From: Arsukibacterium sp. UBA3155
GTDB taxonomy: Bacteria > Pseudomonadota > Gammaproteobacteria > Enterobacterales > Alteromonadaceae
Direction: 5' to 3'
Length of the DNA stretch: 64,000 nucleotides
Assembly (NCBI GenBank): GCA_002364615.1
Contig: DEYP01000028.1
Coordinates: 125,645 to 189,644, forward strand
The notes under the pieces are model-generated. The model saw only the letters and a list, made by a program, of their open reading frames with translations. It had not been told where the DNA came from and ran no database searches. This document shows, piece by piece, positions 47,522-56,643 of this stretch; position 1 is the first letter of the stretch, and each line of letters opens with the position of its first letter. The translations under genes and the position numbers were made by a program.

Positions 47522-50209
47522 ATGGCTTTACGCAAACTGTTAAAACTCAGCGCGATAGCGTCAGCATTAATACTGGCTGGCTGCGGTGGCGACTTAGTCG
47601 TTAATGCTGGTGGCACTACTAACGGCGGCGGTAATGGCGGTGGTGGTGGCACTCCTCCACCAGTCACTTCAGATTGTCCGGCCTTTGCTACTGAAGGCGA
47701 CAGTCTGGCCGGGGTTAACCTGACGGTATGTGAAATCAGCGGTACTATTACCAGTGACACCCGTCTGAGCAATGATATTGCCTGGTCTTTAAGCGGCAAA
47801 GTTACCGTCGGTAACGACAATGCGGATAATTCAACCCTGACTATCGAACCCGGTACTTTTGTATTTGGTAAAAGCGGCGCCGATTATCTGGTTGTAGCCC
47901 GAGGTTCAAAAATTCAGGCAGTCGGCACCGTCGACGCGCCAATCGTGATGACTTCAGTTAACGACATGCTGGGATTATCCGACAATGAGTCAACTGCCGA
48001 ATGGGGTGGTTTGGTGTTATTAGGTAACGCACCAAGTAATAAGTGTGATCAGGCATCACTGGCAACCTGTGAAATTCAGGCTGAAGGTGAAGCCGGTCCT
48101 TACGGTGGTGCTGACCCGGAAGATGACAGCGGTGCGTTGCGTTATGTACAAGTGCGTTACGCGGGTTTTGAAGTCATTCCGGACAATGAGCTTAACGGTA
48201 TTACCTTTGCCGGTGTAGGCAGCGGCACTGACGTTGAATACATTCAGGTACACAACAACCTGGATGACGGCGTTGAGTTTTTTGGCGGCACGGTAGATGC
48301 TAAATATGTGGTATTAACTGGCAACCGCGATGACTCATTGGACTGGGCAGATGGCTGGACTGGCCGCATGCAGCACGTGTTGGTCCGTCATAACCCGAAC
48401 AATACTAAAGCGAACCGCGGCATTGAAGCGGATAACCAGTCAGGTAACTTTACTGCTACCCCGGTGTCAAAACCACGCATTGCCAATATGACTATCGTCG
48501 GTAATAACTTTGACGGTGAAGATGATTCTGAAGGCGTATTGTTGCGCGCAGGCACCGCGGCTGAATTATATAACTTTATTGTTACTGGTCCGGCTGGCAT
48601 GGGTGAATGTTTTGAAATTAACTCCGCGGAGTCAGTAACGAACGCTGGCAATGGCGAAATTGTCTTCCGCAACTCTATTCTTGATTGCCCTGAGCCTACC
48701 AAGAACTCTGTAGATGGTGCAGATAATATCACCCTGGATGCTAACGCCTGGTTCCGTGCTCAGCCCGGCAACATTATTGGTGACGCTTTATTGGGTGGCT
48801 ATATTCCTGCGCCAAACTCTCCTGCACTGGGCAATGGTTACAACGTCGCAAACAACGTTGACAGCTGGTTTGACAATGTTGATTACATTGGTGCCTTTGA
48901 CGGTGAAGAAGACTGGACTGTAGGCTGGACCGTTGGACTTCACCCGGAAGATGACTTAGCTGCCTGCCCTGCCGGTACCAGCGAAGTTAACAGCTTATCA
49001 GGTCGCTTAAACTGTCAGTTAACCGGTGACATTACTGCCAACGTGACCCTGGCTGCTGGCGCTGACTACGTGCTAAGTGGCCGGGTACGGATTGGTGTAG
49101 ATAACACCACCGCCGCCACCCTGACCGTTGAACCAGGTGTGCGGATTTATGGTAAATCAGGCGCTGACTTCCTGGTCGTTACCCGCGGCTCAAAAATTGA
49201 AGCTAACGGTACCGCAGCCAACCCTATCGTGATGACCTCAGTACAGGACATTATCGGTTCGCCAACCGCAGCCGGCCAATGGGGCGGTTTAGTATTGCTG
49301 GGTAAGGCACCAAGCAACAAGTGTAACCAGGGAGATTTAGCCAGCTGTGAAATTCAGGCAGAAGGTGAAGCCGGTCCCTATGGTGGTGCAGTAGCCAACG
49401 ACAACAGCGGTACCTTAAATTACGTAGTAGTTAAGCATGCTGGTTTTGAAGTTATCCCGGATAACGAATTAAACGGTATTACGTTTGCCGGTGTAGGTTC
49501 TGGTACTAAGTGCTCTAACATCCAGGTACACCAGAACGTTGATGATGGTATCGAAATGTTCGGCGGTAGCGTCAGCTGTAAAAACGTGGTGTTAACCGCT
49601 AACGGCGATGACTCAGTAGACTGGGCCGATGGCTGGAACGGTAAACTGCAATTCGTGCTGGTTAAACATGCTGCCGATGGCGCCAAGGCTAACCGCGGTA
49701 TTGAAGCAGATAACCAGTCTGGCAATTTCACCGCCACCCCGGTATCCAACCCAACCATCGCCAACTTGACCATTATTGGTAACAGCTTTGACGGTGACGA
49801 TGACTCAGAAGGTGTATTACTGCGCGCTGGTACCAATGCTCAGCTGGCCAACTTCGTTATCACCGGCCCCGAGACCATGGGCGAATGTCTGGAGTTCGAT
49901 TCTAACGAGACCAAAGCATTAGCTGCAGCAGGTTCACTGACCATGACACACTCTGTTATTGCCTGTGCAGAGCCGTTCAAGGGTGACCTTGGTAATGGTA
50001 CCACCACCGAACAGTGGTTCCTGGGACAAACCGGTAACAGTGTTGCAGCTAACCAGGCTGCAGTACTGGACGGCATTTACACTATCGATGCCACCACCCC
50101 AAAAGACATGTCAGCACTGGATAGCTTCTTTGAAGCGGTTAACTTCATCGGTGCAGTAGAAGCCGGCAATGACTGGACTGCTGGCTGGACAGTTGGCTTA
50201 GAAGACTAA
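47522..50209 (+). CDS. Large surface lipoprotein with tandemly duplicated beta-helix-like domain
   Basis: 895 residues from ATG 47522, which has GGAG seven bases upstream; ATG 47516 is too close to it. Lipobox LILAGC is followed by a Gly-rich linker. The rest is two copies of about 400 residues offset by 426: copy 1 starts CPAFATEGDSLAG, copy 2 CPAGTSEVNSLSG. Shared blocks include GGLVLLG, CEIQAEGEAGPYGGA, AGFEVIPDNELNGITFAGVG, DSLDWADGW/DSVDWADGW, KANRGIEADNQSGNFTATPV and DDSEGVLLRAGT. Asp-rich loops suggest calcium binding and a right-handed beta-helix. Paired with a TonB receptor downstream and flanked by Pho genes; I infer substrate capture at the cell surface. Confidence 0.85.
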   Translation: MALRKLLKLSAIASALILAGCGGDLVVNAGGTTNGGGNGGGGGTPPPVTSDCPAFATEGDSLAGVNLTVCEISGTITSDTRLSNDIAWSLSGKVTVGNDNADNSTLTIEPGTFVFGKSGADYLVVARGSKIQAVGTVDAPIVMTSVNDMLGLSDNESTAEWGGLVLLGNAPSNKCDQASLATCEIQAEGEAGPYGGADPEDDSGALRYVQVRYAGFEVIPDNELNGITFAGVGSGTDVEYIQVHNNLDDGVEFFGGTVDAKYVVLTGNRDDSLDWADGWTGRMQHVLVRHNPNNTKANRGIEADNQSGNFTATPVSKPRIANMTIVGNNFDGEDDSEGVLLRAGTAAELYNFIVTGPAGMGECFEINSAESVTNAGNGEIVFRNSILDCPEPTKNSVDGADNITLDANAWFRAQPGNIIGDALLGGYIPAPNSPALGNGYNVANNVDSWFDNVDYIGAFDGEEDWTVGWTVGLHPEDDLAACPAGTSEVNSLSGRLNCQLTGDITANVTLAAGADYVLSGRVRIGVDNTTAATLTVEPGVRIYGKSGADFLVVTRGSKIEANGTAANPIVMTSVQDIIGSPTAAGQWGGLVLLGKAPSNKCNQGDLASCEIQAEGEAGPYGGAVANDNSGTLNYVVVKHAGFEVIPDNELNGITFAGVGSGTKCSNIQVHQNVDDGIEMFGGSVSCKNVVLTANGDDSVDWADGWNGKLQFVLVKHAADGAKANRGIEADNQSGNFTATPVSNPTIANLTIIGNSFDGDDDSEGVLLRAGTNAQLANFVITGPETMGECLEFDSNETKALAAAGSLTMTHSVIACAEPFKGDLGNGTTTEQWFLGQTGNSVAANQAAVLDGIYTIDATTPKDMSALDSFFEAVNFIGAVEAGNDWTAGWTVGLED

Positions 50210-50216
50210 GCAAATC

Positions 50217-50250
50217 GGCACTGCCGGGGCAACCCGGCAGTGCCTTTTGT
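50217..50250 (+). terminator. Attenuating terminator between the lipoprotein and TonB receptor genes
   Basis: GGCACTGCCGGG-GCAA-CCCGGCAGTGCC followed by TTTTGTT: a 12-bp GC-rich stem 7 bases after the stop. It likely lets only part of the transcript continue into the receptor gene, giving more lipoprotein than receptor. Confidence 0.85.
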
Positions 50251-50311
50251 TATTCCGACATTCGATATACCAAGACTAGTATCCGTTTAAAGCTGATAGG
50301 ACAACGTTCAG

Positions 50312-52972
50312 ATGAGCAGCATTCAAAAATTTAGTTTCAGCCGTGTTGGCCGCAGTGTATTGCTGGCCTTAGGCACGACCACTGCGATGATGTCGTTAAA
50401 TACCATTGCACAAGAAACGCCAGAACCCACTCAAGCCGAGCAGGAAGAGGTAGAACGTATTTCTGTCTCCGGTCGCCTGATGAGCTCTGCTGCCTCTGCT
50501 GCTGCAGAACGTCGTGAGCAAGCCTATGTAGCAGAAGTACTCGGTATGGAGCAAATTTCCCGTGCCGGTGACAGTAACGCTGCCGCTGCTTTGCGTCGGG
50601 TAACGGGTTTAACCCTGGTAAAAGACAAGTTTATTTATGTTCGCGGCTTGGGTGAGCGTTATTCCAGTACCTTATTAAATGGTGCCATGGTGCCCAGTCC
50701 GGACCCGACCCGTAACGTTATTCCGCTGGACATGTTTCCGGCGGGCATTATTGAAAGCCTGGTTGTACAAAAAGCCTATTCTCCTGAGCTACCCGCAGCC
50801 TTTGGTGGTGGTAATGTCAATATTCGCACCACGGCTATTCCGCTGCAAACCAGTTTTAATGTCTCAGTGGCTACCGGCTATAACAGCCTGAACAGCGACG
50901 ATGGTTTTGATTATGCTGGTGGCGGTGATGACTGGCGTGGTAAAGACGATGGCACCCGGGGTATATCACCGGTGCTGGCCGATGCTCAGCAACAATTTGG
51001 CGTGCTGACTCCCATTAATATCGCCGAGGGCTTAGGTGGCATTAATGCCGGCAATCTGGCACAGGCAGAAACCATTGTGCGTGAGCTCGGTACTGCATTT
51101 AACCGTGATATTGATATTAGCCGAACCACCGTAAAACCTGATTTCGACGCCAGTGCCTCCTTTGGCACCCGCTTTGATCTGACAAAAAATATTGTGTTTG
51201 GGTTGATGACTGGCTTAAGTTACGATCGCTCTACCCAGAATATTGAAGAGCAGGAACGTTACTATTCTGTCTCAGGCGACAGCCTGGTGCCGTTGAATCG
51301 TTACGATGATATTAAAGGTACTGAGCATCAGGTAAAACTGTCTGGCATGCTTAACTTTGGTTTAGAGCTGGGTATCGATCACCGCATCGAAACCTCCACC
51401 ATTTATCTGAGTGACACCAAAGATGAAATAAAGATTAAAAACGGCGACAGTATTGAAACCATTAACGAAACCAACCGGTTTAATACTGATACCAGCATTT
51501 TGTATGAAGAACGCACTATGCTGAGTAATCAGCTACGTGGTAAGCACAACTTCCCGTACCTGATGGATTTGGCAGTAGACTGGCAGTACACCGATGCCAA
51601 AGCACGTCGCAACGCGCCAGGCGAAGTGGAATATCGGTATCTGAATGAGACGCAGGCTGATGGCTCAGTATTCTCATTTTTACGCCGCAACCAAAACGCC
51701 GTTAATTACAGTTTCAGTGATATGAAAGATAACACTGAAAACCTGAGTTGGAATGCCAACTTACCGCTCACGCTGGGCAAAGCAGAAATGACTTTCAGTG
51801 GCGGTTATAGTTACTTCGAACGTAGCCGTAACGCACAAACTGACCGCTTTAACTTTGATACGGTGGGTTACAGTCTGCAGCAACTGTCTGGTCGCTTTTC
51901 AGAGATTTTCTCTGACAGCGCTATTTCAGACCCGGCCAACGGCTTTAAAATTTCTAACGTGACCACTCAGGCTGATGATTATCTGGCAGCCCAGATGATC
52001 GACGCGGGTTACGGTGCCATGGAGCTGACGTACGACTATCTGCTGCGGTTAAATATCGGTGTGCGCTATGAAGACTTTAAACAAATCTCACTACCGCTGC
52101 GGGCAGATGGCGCCATAAGCGGCAATGTAACTGACTCTATTTTGATGGAGGATGGCTTTTATCCGGCGTTGTCATTAACCTGGTTTGTTAACGACGACTT
52201 ACAGGCGCGCTTTGGCTATAGCAAAACCGTGGTTCGCCCAGATTTACGTGAAGTGACCCCGGTATTGTATGTTGACCCGCTAACCGACTTTAAAGTAACC
52301 GGTTTTTCAGGCCTTAAAAGCACTGACATAAGCAGTTTTGATGCCCGCTTAGAGTGGTATTATGACAGCAGCAACTACAGTATTGGTCTATTCTATAAAG
52401 ATCTGGAAAACCCAATTGAAGCCATTGAATTATCAGGGTCAGACGGTAACTTGCTGATGTCATTTCGCAATGCCCAGAGCGGCAAGGTGTATGGCGCAGA
52501 AGCGGAGTTTTTACAGCAGCTGAATATGTTCAGTGGTGATTTTGGCAAGTTTGCCAATAACTTTTTTGTTGCCGGTAACCTGACAGTCAGTGAGTCTGAA
52601 ATCAGCATTCAACCCTTTCCGGGTGCCGATTTAACCAACCTGAAGCGTGGTTTAAGCGGTCACTCGAAGTATGTTGCTAACCTGCAACTGGGCTTTGACT
52701 CTGACAATAACCAGCATAATGCCACCCTTACCTATAACGTATTCGGTAAGCGGATAGCCTTTGCCGGGGTTAACGACAAAGACGATGCCTTTGAGCAGCC
52801 ATTTAATTCACTGGATTTCACCTATGGTTACACGCCGCTTGAGAATATGACCGTAAAACTGGGCTTGAAAAACTTACTGGATGAAGAAGTGGAAATTTTG
52901 CAGCAGGGTGAAATTCTGCAGCAGCGCACTGAAGGTCAGAGCTACAGTTTAAGCTTCTCTTATAAATACTAG
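50312..52972 (+). CDS. TonB-dependent outer-membrane receptor
   Basis: Active outer-membrane importer, 886 residues. Signal peptide is about 1-34 (ending IAQE). A TonB-box-like stretch EEVERISVSGRL is followed by the plug domain (AAAALRRVTGLTLVKDKFIYVRGLGERYSSTLLNGAMVPS, IIESLVVQKAYSPELPAAFGGGNVNI). The long beta-barrel (about 250-886) ends in the aromatic SYSLSFSYKY. The plug resembles the group of receptors with RGLGERYS..LNG. The ligand is unknown. Encoded with the duplicated lipoprotein and sandwiched between phoB and a phosphate porin, so a phosphorus-containing ligand is the leading guess. Confidence 0.9.
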   Translation: MSSIQKFSFSRVGRSVLLALGTTTAMMSLNTIAQETPEPTQAEQEEVERISVSGRLMSSAASAAAERREQAYVAEVLGMEQISRAGDSNAAAALRRVTGLTLVKDKFIYVRGLGERYSSTLLNGAMVPSPDPTRNVIPLDMFPAGIIESLVVQKAYSPELPAAFGGGNVNIRTTAIPLQTSFNVSVATGYNSLNSDDGFDYAGGGDDWRGKDDGTRGISPVLADAQQQFGVLTPINIAEGLGGINAGNLAQAETIVRELGTAFNRDIDISRTTVKPDFDASASFGTRFDLTKNIVFGLMTGLSYDRSTQNIEEQERYYSVSGDSLVPLNRYDDIKGTEHQVKLSGMLNFGLELGIDHRIETSTIYLSDTKDEIKIKNGDSIETINETNRFNTDTSILYEERTMLSNQLRGKHNFPYLMDLAVDWQYTDAKARRNAPGEVEYRYLNETQADGSVFSFLRRNQNAVNYSFSDMKDNTENLSWNANLPLTLGKAEMTFSGGYSYFERSRNAQTDRFNFDTVGYSLQQLSGRFSEIFSDSAISDPANGFKISNVTTQADDYLAAQMIDAGYGAMELTYDYLLRLNIGVRYEDFKQISLPLRADGAISGNVTDSILMEDGFYPALSLTWFVNDDLQARFGYSKTVVRPDLREVTPVLYVDPLTDFKVTGFSGLKSTDISSFDARLEWYYDSSNYSIGLFYKDLENPIEAIELSGSDGNLLMSFRNAQSGKVYGAEAEFLQQLNMFSGDFGKFANNFFVAGNLTVSESEISIQPFPGADLTNLKRGLSGHSKYVANLQLGFDSDNNQHNATLTYNVFGKRIAFAGVNDKDDAFEQPFNSLDFTYGYTPLENMTVKLGLKNLLDEEVEILQQGEILQQRTEGQSYSLSFSYKY

Positions 52973-52985
52973 CAATTTAAACGTT

Positions 52986-53019
52986 AAAAGCCACCGTATA
53001 ACTACGGTGGCTTTTTTTT
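52986..53019. terminator. Bidirectional terminator between TonB receptor and porin genes
   Basis: AGCCACCGTA-TAAC-TACGGTGGCT with a run of eight T on the plus strand and A residues on the other side, between convergent genes. Confidence 0.92.
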
Positions 53020-53030
53020 AAAGTAGCTAT

Positions 53031-54140
53031 TTAGAAATGGTATTGGGCTCTTACCCCGAAACCAATAGGCTCCTCATTGATACCTGAAGCTGTATCAACA
53101 TCAGTAAACACAATATTACTCATAAAACGGATATTACTACTTAAGTAATAGTTAACGCCAACGGTCAGATTTTTCTGCTCGCCACCCATAACAACACCGT
53201 CATTAAGGTCAGTAACAGAGTATCTGGCGGCAACTTCAATTGCGCCTTTTGCTGAGCTTGGTTTAATACCACTGAATGAGCCGTTTTTGTATGAACGCGA
53301 TTCTCCAGTTATCACATAACTTGCCTGCATGTGGTATCCGCTAAAGCTAAGATCCTGCACTGCAGAGGATGTATTCACTGATAATGCTTCAGCTTCAAAT
53401 GACCAGGCGCCATTAATTGCTGCAAACTCCAGTCCGGTAGTGATCAGATTATCAACGTTATTGAGCGTTCCGGTGTCGATAAGACGAATGGCCGGATCAA
53501 TTCTTAACTCAGGGCGGTCCCGAAAACGCAAGCTGTTATAGTCGCCTAAATCCTGATACACCACTGCCGCACCAAAGTGGTACTGAATATTATTGATTTT
53601 GGGGTGATAAACCAGACGTTGCGCCAGGCCCATGCTGTCGTCCTTTCCAGCATCGCTTTCAGTATTCATGGTTCTGCCAAAAGCCATCGAGCCTGAAGTA
53701 ATATCACCAAAGGTTTTATCAAAACGAACGCCTAACTTACGGTCAGGCGTAATCACTGTTGAACCACTTGCCCGCTCCATAAAGGTAATAGAGTTTGAGC
53801 TCGTCAGGGTATTAAGGCTAAACGGCAACCGTTGGTGGCCAATAGTCAATGAACCACCGGCGAATTTTGTCCGCAGGTTTACATCGGTAGCACTCGCGTC
53901 ACCACCTTCAGCAAAATCATATTCAATGACAAAGCGCCAATCTGATGAGAAATTACCTTGTAATCCCATGCGGCCCCGACGAACATTAACGCCATTACCA
54001 AATTCTGTTTGGTCATCATTGACAAACCCAGCATCGAGGTGCAGGCGACCTCGTGGTTCTACTTCAATATCTGCCGCCAGAACGTTTCCGGCAATTGAGG
54101 CCAAAAGTATCGCAACAGTGATTTTGCTCATTGAGTTCAT
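53031..54140 (-). CDS. Phosphate-selective porin O/P family (OprP-like)
   Basis: 369 residues, signal peptide about 1-22 (NVLAADIEVEP). The sequence RGRLHLDAGFVNDDQTEFGNGVNVRRGRMGLQGNFSSDWRFVIEYDFAEG is typical of OprP/OprO porins, which form 16-stranded trimers with an arginine/lysine-lined pore for phosphate or pyrophosphate. It ends with the aromatic GVRAQYHF of outer-membrane barrels. SD AAGGA lies 6 bases before the ATG. Strong tandem PHO boxes upstream make PhoB control near certain. Whether it prefers Pi or longer phosphates is unknown. Confidence 0.93.
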   Translation of the reverse strand: MNSMSKITVAILLASIAGNVLAADIEVEPRGRLHLDAGFVNDDQTEFGNGVNVRRGRMGLQGNFSSDWRFVIEYDFAEGGDASATDVNLRTKFAGGSLTIGHQRLPFSLNTLTSSNSITFMERASGSTVITPDRKLGVRFDKTFGDITSGSMAFGRTMNTESDAGKDDSMGLAQRLVYHPKINNIQYHFGAAVVYQDLGDYNSLRFRDRPELRIDPAIRLIDTGTLNNVDNLITTGLEFAAINGAWSFEAEALSVNTSSAVQDLSFSGYHMQASYVITGESRSYKNGSFSGIKPSSAKGAIEVAARYSVTDLNDGVVMGGEQKNLTVGVNYYLSSNIRFMSNIVFTDVDTASGINEEPIGFGVRAQYHF

Positions 54141-54188
54141 TACTATTCCTTTTGAAGGTTAAAGATGTAACTAATGTTTACCGAGAGA

Positions 54189-54262
54189 GTATATTTCAGC
54201 TTAATGACACTTTAATGACAGCGTGGCATTTTTATGACGCTAAAATGATGTTTTTATGACTG
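54189..54262 (-). promoter_or_regulatory. Tandem PHO boxes and promoter of the OprP-like porin
   Basis: Proximal box on the minus strand: CTGTCATTAAA (54211-54221) then GTGTCATTAAG (54200-54210), 5 bases, then -10 TATACT (54189-54194). Upstream, three more half-sites in exact 11-bp phase: CAGTCATAAAA (54252-54262), ACATCATTTTA (54241-54251) and GCGTCATAAAA (54230-54240), separated from the proximal box by 8 bases. This is the strongest PhoB target in the window. Confidence 0.88.
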
Positions 54263-54345
54263 TCTATACACAGCATGCTACTACCATCACTATAAGAAGT
54301 ATTAATCAGTTTAGTCAGATAGCCAAGTCTATAATAAAATAACAG

Positions 54346-54370
54346 AAAGGGAGCGAATGCTCCCTTTTTT
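54346..54370. terminator. Terminator after pstB (system 2)
   Basis: AAAGGGAGC-GAAT-GCTCCCTTT with T residues, 25 bases beyond the pstB stop on the minus strand. The longer T-run is on the plus side; on the minus side it is TTTCTGTT. Confidence 0.75.
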
Positions 54371-54394
54371 AGCGCTTTTGACATCGCAACGATC

Positions 54395-55180
54395 TCAACC
54401 GTAGCGCCCGGTAATATAATCTTCAGTTCGCTTATTAATAGGGTTGGTAAAGACTTCGTTGGTGGCACCAATTTCTATTAAATCACCCAGATGGAAAAAC
54501 GCAGTGCGGTCTGAGACCCGGGCGGCCTGTTGCATATTGTGAGTAACGATAACGATAGTAAAGTTTTGCTTTAACTCATCAATCAGTTCTTCAATAATAG
54601 AAGTTGCAATAGGGTCAAGCGCCGAACACGGTTCATCCATGAGTATCACATCCGGGCTGACCGCGATACTGCGGGCGATACATAACCGCTGCTGCTGGCC
54701 ACCGGATAAGCCGGTGCCAGGCTGATCCAGCCGATCTTTCACTTCATTCCATAAGCCGGCGCGGCGTAAACTGGACTCCACCACATCGTCCAGCTCTGAC
54801 TTGCGACTGGCCAGGCCATGTAAACGCGGGCCATAAGCAATATTTTCATAAATTGATTTTGGAAACGGGTTCGGCTTTTGAAATACCATGCCAACCTGAG
54901 CGCGCAATTGCACAACGTCCAGTGACGGGTCATAGATATCGCGGCCATCCATTTTAATACTGCCGGTTACCCGGCAGATATCAATGGTATCGTTCATCCG
55001 GTTTAAACAACGTAAAAACGTTGATTTGCCGCAACCTGAAGGGCCGATAAAGGCAATAACTTCGTTTTCCATTACATCCAGATCAACACCATGGATAGCT
55101 TCATTGTCGCCGTAAAAAACCCTGACATCACGTGCTGTCATTTTTACCTTGCCCATGCTGTTTGTCTCAATCGCTGTCAT
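54395..55180 (-). CDS. pstB: Phosphate ABC transporter ATPase PstB (system 2)
   Basis: I start at ATG 55180 ([19 protein letters not shown]), with GCGGA upstream; a GTG eight codons earlier is possible. 261 residues. Walker [45 protein letters not shown], signature [16 protein letters not shown], Walker [22 protein letters not shown], and the end [10 protein letters not shown]. It is closer to E. coli PstB ([21 protein letters not shown]) than is the system 1 copy. Last gene of pstS-C-A-B. Confidence 0.96.
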   Translation of the reverse strand: MTAIETNSMGKVKMTARDVRVFYGDNEAIHGVDLDVMENEVIAFIGPSGCGKSTFLRCLNRMNDTIDICRVTGSIKMDGRDIYDPSLDVVQLRAQVGMVFQKPNPFPKSIYENIAYGPRLHGLASRKSELDDVVESSLRRAGLWNEVKDRLDQPGTGLSGGQQQRLCIARSIAVSPDVILMDEPCSALDPIATSIIEELIDELKQNFTIVIVTHNMQQAARVSDRTAFFHLGDLIEIGATNEVFTNPINKRTEDYITGRYG

Positions 55181-55248
55181 CGCTAAATCCGCCGTAGTTA
55201 CCACTTATTCAGTTAATTTTCTGGAGTTGGCTGCGCTGCGCGTCAGAC

Positions 55249-56640
55249 CTACCAGCGCTTTTCATATTTTTTACGCAGCCAGATGGCTAGCCCGTTTAAT
55301 GTCAACATCAACGCCAGCAATACGATAATGGCGGCAGAAGTACGGGCTTCAAAAAAGTTACGAAGCTCATTGCCCTGCCACAAATATATTTGTACTGGTA
55401 AGGCGGTCGATTGCTCGAACGGGCCGGCCGGTATTTGTGAGACAAAAGACTTCATGCCAATAAGTAATAATGGTGCTGTCTCACCTAAAGCCTGGGCCAC
55501 ACCAATGATGGCGCCAGTAAGAATACCCGGGATAGCCAGTGGCAACACATGATGAAAAACAGCCTGCATTTTAGACGCCCCCAGCCCTAAAGCTGCCTGG
55601 CGAATGGATGGCGGAATGGCCTTTAAGGTAGAGCGTGTGGCAATAATCACGGTCGGTAAGGTCATTAAGCTTAATACCAGGCCGCCAACAATGGGCGCCG
55701 ACATCGGCAGTTTAAACCAGCCGATAAACACCGATGCACCCAATAAGCCAAATACAATGGACGGCACCGCAGCCAGGTTATTAATATTCACCTCCACTAA
55801 GTCGGTGAATTTATTTTTGGGCGCAAACTCTTCCAGATAAATGGCGGCGGCAACGCCCATTGGTACCGCCAGAAAAATCACCACCAGCATCATATATAAC
55901 GAACCGACAAAAGCACCCGCCAGGCCAGCAGATGCTGGCGAACTGCGGGAGTCGGGATTAATAAACAAGGCAAAACTAAAGCGATTTTCAATAATGCCCT
56001 GCGCTGACAGCATTTCAACCCATTCCCGTACTTTCGGGCTAAGCTGCTGCTGCGAGTCAGGCAGACTGCGGTCAATATTACCTTTTAACCAGACATCAAT
56101 ATTCGCATCAGTAAGCAAATTTACCGTTTTGGTCTGGCCAATGATTTCGGGGTTTTCTATTACCATATCGCGTACGGCGTAGCGCTCACCTGAGGTCACT
56201 ATCCGCGCGGCGTCACGACGATACTGGCGCTCTTGAGCTTCCGGTATGACCTTATTCAGGCCATCCAGAATTAAGCGGTTAAAGTTAACCATGCCCACTT
56301 CAGTTTGCCATTCAATAAAACGCTGCCGAAATTCATTGTCTGTTTCATCCGCACCTTGCACTGGTTTTTCGCTGATACTAATCACTTCAGGGTCAAAGTA
56401 AATATCAAGCGTAATGTGCGCCTGCCAGAATGCAGGGACACCTTTGGCAAAAATATTAACAAACAAAATAGCGACCAGGGTCAGGCTAATAATGACAGCG
56501 CCCAGACCAACGCCTTTAAACAGCTTTTCCTGACGGTGCCGACGAGCCAGTGACGCCGCCACTTGTTGCTGGGTTTTACTTAGTAACACCGGTTCAACAG
56601 CGACATCTTTGTCGGTGGAGCTCAGTTTGTTATCAGTCAT
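55249..56640 (-). CDS. pstA: Phosphate ABC transporter permease PstA (system 2)
   Basis: 463 residues, longer than the usual 290-330 because of an N-terminal cytoplasmic tail, TM1 (about 42-64) and about 170 residues of extracytoplasmic sequence (DUF3333-like: FDPEVISISEKPVQGADETDNEFRQRF...). The permease core then begins with AGLAGAFVGSLYMMLVVIFLAVPMG and contains NINNLAAVPSIVFGLLG and the EAA loop LGLGASKMQAVFHHVLPLAIPGI. It starts 3 bases after pstC. The extended form is common in marine gammaproteobacteria. Confidence 0.94.
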   Translation of the reverse strand: MTDNKLSSTDKDVAVEPVLLSKTQQQVAASLARRHRQEKLFKGVGLGAVIISLTLVAILFVNIFAKGVPAFWQAHITLDIYFDPEVISISEKPVQGADETDNEFRQRFIEWQTEVGMVNFNRLILDGLNKVIPEAQERQYRRDAARIVTSGERYAVRDMVIENPEIIGQTKTVNLLTDANIDVWLKGNIDRSLPDSQQQLSPKVREWVEMLSAQGIIENRFSFALFINPDSRSSPASAGLAGAFVGSLYMMLVVIFLAVPMGVAAAIYLEEFAPKNKFTDLVEVNINNLAAVPSIVFGLLGASVFIGWFKLPMSAPIVGGLVLSLMTLPTVIIATRSTLKAIPPSIRQAALGLGASKMQAVFHHVLPLAIPGILTGAIIGVAQALGETAPLLLIGMKSFVSQIPAGPFEQSTALPVQIYLWQGNELRNFFEARTSAAIIVLLALMLTLNGLAIWLRKKYEKRW

Positions 56641-56643
56641 AAG

